Below the pieces are notes generated by a model. It saw only the letters and a program-made list of their open reading frames with translations. It had not been told where the DNA came from and did not search any database. This document shows positions 17,590-25,126 of a stretch of 64,000 nt of DNA, in pieces. Position 1 is the stretch's first letter. Each line of letters opens with the position of its first letter. The position numbers and the translations under genes are program-made. The stretch is from the NCBI GenBank assembly GCA_022773945.1, contig JALFNS010000010.1:1-64000 (forward strand), in the 5' to 3' direction. Origin of the DNA: Clostridiales bacterium (GTDB lineage: Bacteria; Bacillota; Clostridia; Peptostreptococcales; Anaerovoracaceae).

Positions 17590-19893
17590 TTATTCATCCA
17601 TCAGACCTCCCTTGATAAGTCTGTCAACCATCCTGTAATCTCCCATGAGCCACAGTATATCACCTTTTCTTATTATTGTATCTATATCCGGGCTGACTAT
17701 AGGCAGATTTCCTCGCTCAATGCCTATAATTGTTCCCTTGTAGCGCATGCGTATATCGCTGTTCTTTATGCTTTTGCGTATATACGGTGAACGGCTCTTT
17801 ATCTCAATAGGAACGCACATTAGCTGATCCCTCTCAGGAACATTATGGAACACCTGAGAATATATATAATCCTTGAGAATCATATCGTCGGTATCCGTGT
17901 ACTGGATGCAGTCGTCATCCTCCAGAAGAATGGTGCAGGCATCCACCTCGTTCCAGGTTCCCATCATCTGCATTATATCACCGGATTTTACCACAAAATC
18001 CGCAGGCGGCAGATTTATGTACTGCCCGTCCCTTATAATTCTGATTATGGTAACCACGAAGGTCTTTCTCGACGTGAAGTCGTATATGGTCTCATTGTAA
18101 TCCGCATCGGTGACCTCGAATTCTATAACATAAAGTGATTCATCCAGCCATCTGTGGCTGTCATTCAGCTTTCGTTCCCGCTTCTTCCTGTCCAGAATGT
18201 TCTGGGCAAAGTTTGAAGTAAACCTTCTCTCCATATCCATGGTAACACCATTCAGCCAGCTGGACCTGGTCACCGGTACGATTGCCACCAGTGCGGCCGC
18301 GAAGAGAATCAGGAAAGGTATCCTGAAAACTTCCCGTATCACCAGTGCCATGAAACAGGCAGCAATGAGTATCCTGATAATTTTCAGCGTGATGAGCGGC
18401 AGGTGATTGGATCTGTGTTTTACCCACAGCTTCACGAAATGCGCATTCTTCGTCGTGTGCATGAAATTGGCGAAAGGCAGCATTATCACAATCATTATAA
18501 GTGCCGAAAGTATTCCGGCTGCCATATCCGAAGCCATCACTCCGCGCAGAGCAGGCATCAGGAACCTCGTTCCCACCCAGTACACAGCGAACATGATGAG
18601 TGAGCACACTCCGGTTCTCACCGCCACGTTCTTTATATACATGTTCCAGTCGTGATCTTTCACCCTGCTGCTCTGGCTTTCGGAAGTATTCTTGCGAATC
18701 GATATCTTGACTCTCTCCGGCAGCTTCTTTTCGAGAAGACTGTAAACCTTTTCTCCGCTCTTGACCATTACAGGCGTTGCGAAGGAAGTTATTACAGATA
18801 CACACACTATTATCGGATAGAGGAAGTCGCTTATGACACCCAGACTCATGCCCATGGTTGCTATGATAAAGGAGAATTCTCCTATCTGCACCATGCTGAA
18901 ACCGCCTCTGATGGCCGTCTGCAGAGACTGTCCCGAGAGGATGATTCCCGCCGTGGAGAATATGAGCTGACCTATTATAACCGTCAGGCTTATTACTATT
19001 ATCGGCACTATGTATTCCACCAGAAGCACCGGATCGATAAGCATGCCCACGGAAACGAAGAACACTGCTCCGAAGAGATCCTTGACCGGTCCCACCAGAT
19101 GCTCTATCCGTTCCACGAAGCCTGTGCTGGCGAGAATAGAACCTGCGAGGAATGCCCCCAGTGCCGACGAAAAACCTATGAGATTGGCAATCATCACCAT
19201 TACAAGACAGAATGCGATTGAAATAATCACCAGGATTTCGTCGGTAAAGAGCTTGCCGATTTTCTTGAAAATGCTGGGAACAAGATATATTCCCGCGATG
19301 AGCCACACGGCGAGGTATACAACCATGAGTCCCAGATTTCCTACCAGCTCCCATCCGGAAACGCTCTGTCCCACAGATATTGCCGGCAGAACTATGAGCA
19401 TGAAAATTCCCGCTATATCCTCTATGATAAGCGCTCCCAGAATCAGCTGGGCGAATTTCTCCTCCTTCAGTTTATACTCCTCATATGTCTTGAGTATTAT
19501 CATCGTTGAGGAAATCGAAACCATTCCGCCCAGGAAAATGCAGTCGAACTTGTCCCATCCGAGGAAATATCCGACTCCTGTTCCAAGCAAAATCATGGCG
19601 GACATGACGGTTGCCACCACGGTAAAGGCACTGCCTCCCACCTTGGCCAGCTTGATGAAGCTGAACTCCAGCCCCAGACCGAACATAAGAAATATTACGC
19701 CTATATCGGCCCATGTTACTATATCCTCACTGGATATAACGGTTGGCAGATATACGAAATTCGGGCTTATTAAAAAGCCCGAAATAATATAGCCGAGTAC
19801 TACCGGCTGTTTTATTTTCCTGAAGATTACCGTGACTATGCCGGCCACGGACAGTATCAGAGTAAGGTCGACTATGAGAGTCTCCAGATGCAT
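17590..19893 (-). CDS. CPA2-family cation/proton antiporter with two RCK_C domains
   Basis: 767 residues. Residues 1-400 form a KefB/NapA-like exchanger (GYIISGFLISPN, GLGLEFS, ALGAFLAGSILA), then several further helices to about 540 and a cytoplasmic part with two RCK_C/TrkA_C-type domains (about 560-640 and 690-760, each ending in a GD(I)xxMxG strand). No Rossmann RCK_N domain is seen. Related CpaA proteins of Firmicutes bind cyclic di-AMP through RCK_C, so second-messenger control is plausible. Leads the FNT-dsdA unit. Confidence 0.88.
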   Translation of the reverse strand: MHLETLIVDLTLILSVAGIVTVIFRKIKQPVVLGYIISGFLISPNFVYLPTVISSEDIVTWADIGVIFLMFGLGLEFSFIKLAKVGGSAFTVVATVMSAMILLGTGVGYFLGWDKFDCIFLGGMVSISSTMIILKTYEEYKLKEEKFAQLILGALIIEDIAGIFMLIVLPAISVGQSVSGWELVGNLGLMVVYLAVWLIAGIYLVPSIFKKIGKLFTDEILVIISIAFCLVMVMIANLIGFSSALGAFLAGSILASTGFVERIEHLVGPVKDLFGAVFFVSVGMLIDPVLLVEYIVPIIVISLTVIIGQLIFSTAGIILSGQSLQTAIRGGFSMVQIGEFSFIIATMGMSLGVISDFLYPIIVCVSVITSFATPVMVKSGEKVYSLLEKKLPERVKISIRKNTSESQSSRVKDHDWNMYIKNVAVRTGVCSLIMFAVYWVGTRFLMPALRGVMASDMAAGILSALIMIVIMLPFANFMHTTKNAHFVKLWVKHRSNHLPLITLKIIRILIAACFMALVIREVFRIPFLILFAAALVAIVPVTRSSWLNGVTMDMERRFTSNFAQNILDRKKRERKLNDSHRWLDESLYVIEFEVTDADYNETIYDFTSRKTFVVTIIRIIRDGQYINLPPADFVVKSGDIMQMMGTWNEVDACTILLEDDDCIQYTDTDDMILKDYIYSQVFHNVPERDQLMCVPIEIKSRSPYIRKSIKNSDIRMRYKGTIIGIERGNLPIVSPDIDTIIRKGDILWLMGDYRMVDRLIKGGLMDE

Positions 19894-19934
19894 TTAACCC
19901 CTCCTCATATTCTGAATTATTTTCTTATATTATA

Positions 19935-21050
19935 CTATATATGTGATGGTTTTGTAATCAAATCGGCGAGCTTTCTTATGTCCTCACCGAAACTTCCTTC
20001 CAATATAATCTCATTTATTTCCCCTCTGACTATTCCCGGGTTCTCTCCCACGCGAAAATCTCCGTCCCCTTCGCAGTTTTCACCTTTAACCTTGTTCACT
20101 ACCCTTATGATCTTCTCCTCGCGCCCGTCCCTGGCCATAGGTATGACATGATTTCTGTACTGTTCCTCTCTGGCAGTGACCGGTAGCCTTCCCGACACAC
20201 ACAGTATCCTGTCCGCGAGTCTTCCCGCCGCGATAGCCGCTTCCGTGACACAGGTTCCCATATCCACAATTATCACATCATATCTGCCGCTGTCGGCAAT
20301 TGATGCTATGAGTCTCTGCATGTCACGTTCCTTCAGGGAGCAGAGAGGATTCATTCCCCTGGTAGGCGCAAAGGCCTCAATCCCGTAGCTGTCCCTGACG
20401 ATATAGCTGTCAAGAAAGGGAATATCCCCGCTGTTTTCTTCGGGAAGTATTCCACTGCCCTTCTCTCTGAGAAGCCTGTAAAGATACTCGGCCGTTGTCC
20501 TGCAGCCCTCCGCCCGCTGAAAATACATACCTGTTGATTCCATAGGTTCAAGGCTGATGTACATGACCTTGCTGTCTCTGAATCTGCACATCTCCTGTCC
20601 CAGTGCCAGAGCCAGGGTCGTGCATCCGCAACCTCCCTCCCATGATGAAACCCCGTACACTCCGATTGAATCCTTACGGATGTTAACCGCCTTCCGCCCT
20701 GTCAGAGTGGTGTATATATCAAAGATGGCAGATACGGTCACATGAGCCGGACTGTATTTGTACAGAGCGAATTTCTTACCCTTTCGATCCTTCTCCGTTT
20801 CCGAAATTTTGTCCGTAAGCCATACTATATTATCGCCGTATATGCTCTCGCCTTCCCTGTCTGCCCACAGAACCAGATCATATTGTCTGTAATAGGGGCC
20901 TTTGCCCCTGAATTCCACCCATTCCTTAACAAACTGCCTGCTGTCTGTCACTCTTATGGCGAAATCCCTGTATTCATTGACCAGTCCCGAGCTCAGCGCT
21001 CTGGCATATTCCATGTCCGTCGACACAATTGCTAAAGTAATAGTCTCCAT
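19935..21050 (-). CDS. CpaE/MinD-like ATPase homologue lacking Walker A lysines
   Basis: 371 residues with start at 21050 after AAGGAGG. A degenerate receiver-like N-terminal domain (about 1-115) precedes a SIMIBI-class P-loop domain, the CpaE layout used in pilus/localisation systems. The deviant Walker A motif, normally KGGxGKT, reads EGGCGCTT here (about 138-145): both lysines are gone, the invariant one replaced by Cys143. The Walker A-prime strand IIVDMG is intact. ATP hydrolysis is therefore doubtful. No pilus genes flank it. Confidence 0.75.
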   Translation of the reverse strand: METITLAIVSTDMEYARALSSGLVNEYRDFAIRVTDSRQFVKEWVEFRGKGPYYRQYDLVLWADREGESIYGDNIVWLTDKISETEKDRKGKKFALYKYSPAHVTVSAIFDIYTTLTGRKAVNIRKDSIGVYGVSSWEGGCGCTTLALALGQEMCRFRDSKVMYISLEPMESTGMYFQRAEGCRTTAEYLYRLLREKGSGILPEENSGDIPFLDSYIVRDSYGIEAFAPTRGMNPLCSLKERDMQRLIASIADSGRYDVIIVDMGTCVTEAAIAAGRLADRILCVSGRLPVTAREEQYRNHVIPMARDGREEKIIRVVNKVKGENCEGDGDFRVGENPGIVRGEINEIILEGSFGEDIRKLADLITKPSHI

Positions 21051-21071
21051 AATTGCCTCCTTCTGGAAAAT

Positions 21072-21100
21072 ATTGTATATTAAATGGAATATTTTGTCAA
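21072..21100 (-). promoter_or_regulatory. Promoter of the CpaE-like gene
   Basis: Minus strand TTGACA (21095-21100), exactly 17 bp, TACAAT (21072-21077). Leader about 20 nt with AAGGAGG. A very close match to consensus. Confidence 0.8.
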
Positions 21101-21119
21101 TGATATGAAGTCTCAACTG

Positions 21120-21128
21120 TGATATACT
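21120..21128 (+). promoter_or_regulatory. Extended -10 promoter of mtnA, leaderless start
   Basis: TGATATACT (TGn plus TATACT at 21123-21128). Only six bases separate it from the mtnA ATG at 21135, and no Shine-Dalgarno sequence exists there, so the transcript should start at or one base from the ATG. No good -35 element. Confidence 0.6.
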
Positions 21129-21134
21129 CTAACC

Positions 21135-22250
21135 ATGGAGAACATAAGATTGAATGAAGACGGCAGCGGCATCATCATTCTCGATCAGAGCCTGCTGCCG
21201 GGAGAAGAAAAGTACATAGAGCTTAAGACTCCCGAGGAGTTTTATGAGGCCATAAGGACTTTGCAGGTGAGAGGCGCCCCGGCTATAGGCATATTCGCGG
21301 CCTTTGCCATGGCCGTTATCGCCGGCAGAGAGGCTGAACCGAAATCCATACGGAGCTGCTGCGGGGCTTCTCTGACCTCCGACGAAACCTTCATGAATAC
21401 GATGAAGAAGTTTGGAGACTACCTGAAGTCCTCGAGGCCTACCGCCGTTAATCTGGCCTGGGCGGTGGACAGAATTATTCATGCCGTCAGGATCCGCATT
21501 CAGCAGGCACGCCGTGAAGACCCTCTCAGGCCGGATGCCAACGCAGGTGCACGCGTACTGGCTGAAACTGTTCTGAAAGAGGCTGAGGCCATAAGAAATG
21601 AAGATATTGAAATGTGTCTCAGCATTTCCCGCCACGGGCTGAGTCTGCTCAGTGACGGCGACGGAATACTGACCCACTGCAACGCCGGACCTCTGGCAAC
21701 ATCCCGCTACGGAACAGCCCTGGGACCGATCATTCTCGGGACGGAACAGGGCATGAAATTTCACGTTTTCGCAGACGAGACCCGCCCCCTTCTTCAGGGC
21801 GCCAGACTTACAACTTACGAGCTTATGAAGGCAGGTGCGGACGTCACCCTTATCTGCGACAACATGGCTTCCATAGTCATGAGCCGGGGCCTTGTCAACG
21901 CATGCTTCGTAGGCTGTGACCGGATAGCCGCCAACGGAGATACGGCCAATAAAATAGGAACCTCCGGCGTGGCCATACTGGCCGGGCATTACGGAATTCC
22001 ATTCTACGTTCTCGGACCGACATCCACTGTGGATCTCAGTTGTCCCGACGGCAGCCGGATACCGATTGAAGAGAGAAATCCGGAGGAAATAGTTTCGAAG
22101 TATTATGACCGTCCCGTTGCCCCGGAAGGAGTTAAATGCTTTAACCCGGCCTTCGACGTTACACCGGCCGGACTCATTACAGCCATAATAACGGAAAAAG
22201 GCATCCTGAAACCTCCTTATACGGATAGTCTCAGAGATGCCCTGAAGTAG
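21135..22250 (+). CDS. mtnA: S-methyl-5-thioribose-1-phosphate isomerase
   Basis: 371-residue eIF2B-like isomerase converting 5-methylthioribose-1-phosphate to the ribulose form in methionine salvage. Catalytic cysteine in [12 protein letters not shown] and aspartate in [18 protein letters not shown]; the RGAPAIG loop and the C-terminal [18 protein letters not shown] also match. It stands alone, with no mtnK, mtnB or mtnN partners in view. It converges on the amino-acid permease gene with 7 bp between. Predicted leaderless. Confidence 0.94.
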   Translation: MENIRLNEDGSGIIILDQSLLPGEEKYIELKTPEEFYEAIRTLQVRGAPAIGIFAAFAMAVIAGREAEPKSIRSCCGASLTSDETFMNTMKKFGDYLKSSRPTAVNLAWAVDRIIHAVRIRIQQARREDPLRPDANAGARVLAETVLKEAEAIRNEDIEMCLSISRHGLSLLSDGDGILTHCNAGPLATSRYGTALGPIILGTEQGMKFHVFADETRPLLQGARLTTYELMKAGADVTLICDNMASIVMSRGLVNACFVGCDRIAANGDTANKIGTSGVAILAGHYGIPFYVLGPTSTVDLSCPDGSRIPIEERNPEEIVSKYYDRPVAPEGVKCFNPAFDVTPAGLITAIITEKGILKPPYTDSLRDALK

Positions 22251-22257
22251 TTCAAGT

Positions 22258-23607
22258 CTAGGATTTTTTCTTCATTCTAGGCAGACCTATGCACATGATG
22301 ACAGCGAATATTATCAGGTAATAAATCACCGCCGTTCCGTGAGAGAAGCAGGCCGCAATCATCATGAACACCGAACCGCAGAGAGCTACAGCCGGCATGA
22401 AAAATCTTTTGAAAGTCGGCAGCTCTTTTTCTTTTGCCATGAGTGAGATGAATATTGGAATATACATGGCATAAATCGTTATTATCGGCAGTTCCGATGT
22501 GTCGAAACAGAATGGTCCGAACCACGGTTCCGTCAGGTTTGCTCCGTAGAAGTACAGGAGCCACCAGCCCGCCACGAGAAGGCTGAATACAGCTGCATTG
22601 GTAGGCATATTCGTCACCGGATCCACCTGTGACATCATCTTCGGGTTGTAGCCTTCACCTCTGACCGCCAGTGAATAGAAGCCCCTGACATTGCCAACCA
22701 TGAGTCCGTTGAGAACTCCGTAGCAGGAAATTACGATGAGCACGAACACTCCCGTTCCCGCGAATCTGGAGAAGAGCGCCTGATAAGCCAGTTTGGCTCC
22801 CGTCTCTCCTCCTGCCATCATAGTGGCATTGTCCACTGCACCTGACAGGCCTATGTAATACACGATGTAGATAAATACGATTATAAGGGTTCCCATGAAG
22901 AGCGCCCTCGGCAGATTCTTCTTGGAATCCTTGATTTCAGAATTGATTGATGTTGCCACAATCCAGCCTTCGTATGCGAAAGCCGTGGCACATACAGCCG
23001 TGAAGAGAGCCGGTCCTGCAGGCATGGCATCCTCCACCCTGTAAGCGAAGTTCTCCGCCGTCAGACCGCTTCTTAGTCCTGAAACTGTTCCTACGACAGC
23101 CATCAGAATCAGCGGTATGAACTTGATTACCGTGGTGGCAACCTGCACCTTGCCGGCGATTACCGGGCTCAGCGTATTGCTGACGAAAGCCAGTATGAGC
23201 AGGAAACCCGCTATCACCATGCACTGTCCTCCTGTAATATCCCATCCGATGAGAACACAGAAGTATCTGGCCGTTACCCATGCCAGAACCGATACCAGTG
23301 TAGGATAGTAGATTACCGCCATGAACCATCCGACAATATAGCCGTATTTAGGTCCCAGAGCCTGCTCCGCATAATCCACAATACCGTTACACTTCTCATA
23401 CTTGGACGCCATGGTTCCGAACACATATGCACAGGAAACCATGATGACTCCTCCTATGAGCCACGCCCAGATTCCAAGCGACGTTCTTCCTCCCGTACAG
23501 AGAAGTATCTTCTCCGCCTTGAAGAAAACGCCGGATCCCACAACGATGCCCACAACCATACAGATGGCCGTGAAAAGCCCGTATCGCTTATTCAATTGAT
23601 TCTCCAT
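22258..23607 (-). CDS. APC-superfamily amino acid permease
   Basis: 449 residues, twelve predicted helices, LAT/SteT-like. The first helix has the unwound substrate motif GIVVGSGVFFK, and the sixth the FAYEGWIVAT stretch typical of this family. Start taken at 23607 with AAGGAG seven bases upstream. Likely imports or exchanges a neutral or aromatic amino acid; the substrate cannot be assigned. Divergent from the small exporter gene with overlapping promoter -35 elements. Confidence 0.9.
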   Translation of the reverse strand: MENQLNKRYGLFTAICMVVGIVVGSGVFFKAEKILLCTGGRTSLGIWAWLIGGVIMVSCAYVFGTMASKYEKCNGIVDYAEQALGPKYGYIVGWFMAVIYYPTLVSVLAWVTARYFCVLIGWDITGGQCMVIAGFLLILAFVSNTLSPVIAGKVQVATTVIKFIPLILMAVVGTVSGLRSGLTAENFAYRVEDAMPAGPALFTAVCATAFAYEGWIVATSINSEIKDSKKNLPRALFMGTLIIVFIYIVYYIGLSGAVDNATMMAGGETGAKLAYQALFSRFAGTGVFVLIVISCYGVLNGLMVGNVRGFYSLAVRGEGYNPKMMSQVDPVTNMPTNAAVFSLLVAGWWLLYFYGANLTEPWFGPFCFDTSELPIITIYAMYIPIFISLMAKEKELPTFKRFFMPAVALCGSVFMMIAACFSHGTAVIYYLIIFAVIMCIGLPRMKKKS

Positions 23608-23659
23608 AAAACACTCCTTACACACTATTAAACCCCTGTAGCCCCCTTCAGTCCTATAA

Positions 23660-23687
23660 TTATTACATTGTACTTGACAGGTGTCAA
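23660..23687 (-). promoter_or_regulatory. Promoter of the APC permease
   Basis: Minus strand TTGACA (23682-23687), 16 bp, TAATAA (23660-23665). Its -35 element forms one arm of the palindrome TTGACAGGTGTCAA shared with the opposite promoter. Confidence 0.55.
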
Positions 23688-23703
23688 TTACTTTTAGTAT
23701 ATT
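23674..23703 (+). promoter_or_regulatory. Promoter of the small exporter gene
   Basis: TTGACA (23674-23679), 18 bp, TATATT (23698-23703), with the ATG at 23744 behind AAGGGG. The -35 overlaps that of the divergent permease promoter. Confidence 0.65.
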
Positions 23704-23743
23704 ATCGGATATAATTGTTCATTAATTCAGTAAGGGGTTATTT

Positions 23744-24220
23744 ATGTTTTCATGGCTTTTTAATACACTTGCAGGCAAAATCCTGTGCACCTTCGCCGTT
23801 TCAATGGTTCCTGTGATAGAGCTGCGAGGAGCGCTTCCCATAGGAGTGGGAATGGGTCTAGACCCCCTTCTCTCGCTCATCGTCAGCATCATAGGCAACA
23901 TGGTTCCCGTACCCTTCATAATACTGTTCATAAGGAAAATACTTGACTGGATGAAGAGATTCCCCGGGTTTGCCAGAATAGCCGCTAAAATAGAAAATAA
24001 AGCCCTCAAGCATGAGGGCAAAATAAGAAAATATGAAACTATAGGGCTCTTCATTCTGGTAGCCATTCCTCTCCCGGGTACAGGTGCCTGGACGGGCTCT
24101 CTCGTGGCGGCACTGTTCGATATACGCCTTAAGACAGCCGTTCCTGTAATCCTGGCGGGAGTTATAACAGCCGGCCTCATCGTATTCTTTATCACATACG
24201 GTGTGACATTAATCGTGTAG
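23744..24220 (+). CDS. Small multidrug-export-type membrane protein (PF06695-like)
   Basis: 158 residues with about four helices. The family shape is clear: a VPVIELRGALPIGVG motif with Glu-Leu-Arg-Gly in the membrane near the N-terminus and PLPGTGAWTGSLVAAL in the second half, a re-entrant pair resembling DedA proteins. The family name refers to export, but activity is poorly established. AAGGGG before the ATG. Its end overlaps the convergent methyltransferase gene by 12 bp. Confidence 0.88.
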   Translation: MFSWLFNTLAGKILCTFAVSMVPVIELRGALPIGVGMGLDPLLSLIVSIIGNMVPVPFIILFIRKILDWMKRFPGFARIAAKIENKALKHEGKIRKYETIGLFILVAIPLPGTGAWTGSLVAALFDIRLKTAVPVILAGVITAGLIVFFITYGVTLIV

Positions 24221-25054
24221 CACCTGCCACTTGATGAAGGCGAAGCATGTAATCTCGCTTCCACGCAGTATCAGTCCTTTTCCGCGTTTGTCACTGTAAG
24301 GAATCAGATTATCCTCTATGTATTTCTCAAGCTTCCTCTCCTGCTCATCATTGAGAGCGGTCGGGAAGCTCTCTCTGTTTATACGGAGACATTCTTCAAA
24401 TGAACTGTACATTTTCGGTCTGAAATGGGAGTAGATATAATCCAGAGCAGGTCTCCTGCCCATTGCAAGCAGCATGTTGAGGATATACTCGAAAATTCCC
24501 GGATTAACCCCTTCGTATCCTATCGCCCGTGCAATTTCAGGCTCGTAGGCGAATTCGCCGTGAGTCCACAGTCCCAAACAGACTTCTCTCCTTGCCACCG
24601 ACTCCAGCTTCAGCATCGCCTCGCGGGGAGCCAGACCCATGAGCGATCTGGATGATACTGCCACATCGCATACAGGAAGATTCCTGCTTCCCCAGTCCTC
24701 ACGCCAGTCGAGAGTCAGAGCTTCTATCCTGTCTTCAACGCCGTCCTCCCGGGCGCCTTCCATTAGAGTGTCCAGCATCCCCCGGGAAAAATCAGCGCAT
24801 ATAATTTTATGGCCTTTCTCCGCGAAAGGAATTGACAGCACTCCGCTACCGCAGCCCATGTCAAATATCACATCATCCTTTCTCGGATTCATGAGCTCAT
24901 AAAACCTTTCCGGGTAGTCGTCCTTCTGACCCTTTCCCGGTTTTTTCCTGAACCGCGGTGCATATTCATCCCAGTAGGATGAATCTGAGCTGTGTCCTGT
25001 TTTGCTCTGAACGCGTTCCCATTCACCGGCCCAGAAGCTGCTGTCCATCTTCAT
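24209..25054 (-). CDS. Class I SAM-dependent methyltransferase
   Basis: 281 residues. Motif I FDMGCGSGVLSIPFAEKG near residue 64, the acidic end of strand 2 in IICADFSRGML, and motif II around VCDVAVSSRSLMG give a complete Rossmann-type SAM site. Its N-terminal WAGEWERV stretch and long helical C-terminal domain resemble uncharacterised Clostridia methyltransferases. Substrate unknown. ACGGAGG precedes the ATG. It begins just after the ppdK terminator. Confidence 0.85.
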   Translation of the reverse strand: MKMDSSFWAGEWERVQSKTGHSSDSSYWDEYAPRFRKKPGKGQKDDYPERFYELMNPRKDDVIFDMGCGSGVLSIPFAEKGHKIICADFSRGMLDTLMEGAREDGVEDRIEALTLDWREDWGSRNLPVCDVAVSSRSLMGLAPREAMLKLESVARREVCLGLWTHGEFAYEPEIARAIGYEGVNPGIFEYILNMLLAMGRRPALDYIYSHFRPKMYSSFEECLRINRESFPTALNDEQERKLEKYIEDNLIPYSDKRGKGLILRGSEITCFAFIKWQVLHD

Positions 25055-25070
25055 AAAATTACCTCCGTTG

Positions 25071-25103
25071 AAAAAAAGCGTATCATCCGAAGATGATACG
25101 CTT
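25071..25103 (-). terminator. Terminator of the ppdK operon
   Basis: Minus-strand RNA: an AAGCGUAUCAUC/GAUGAUACGCUU stem of eleven to twelve pairs with a 4-base UUCG-type loop, followed by seven U (A run 25071-25077). One of the clearest intrinsic terminators in the window, 24 bp past the ppdK stop. Confidence 0.93.
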
Positions 25104-25126
25104 CAGTGACTGATTAAATCAACATC

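Noticed and set aside
18161-19354. A 397-codon frame within the CPA2 antiporter
   Set aside because: Same strand, other frame; Arg/His/Gly-rich composition typical of an off-frame reading.
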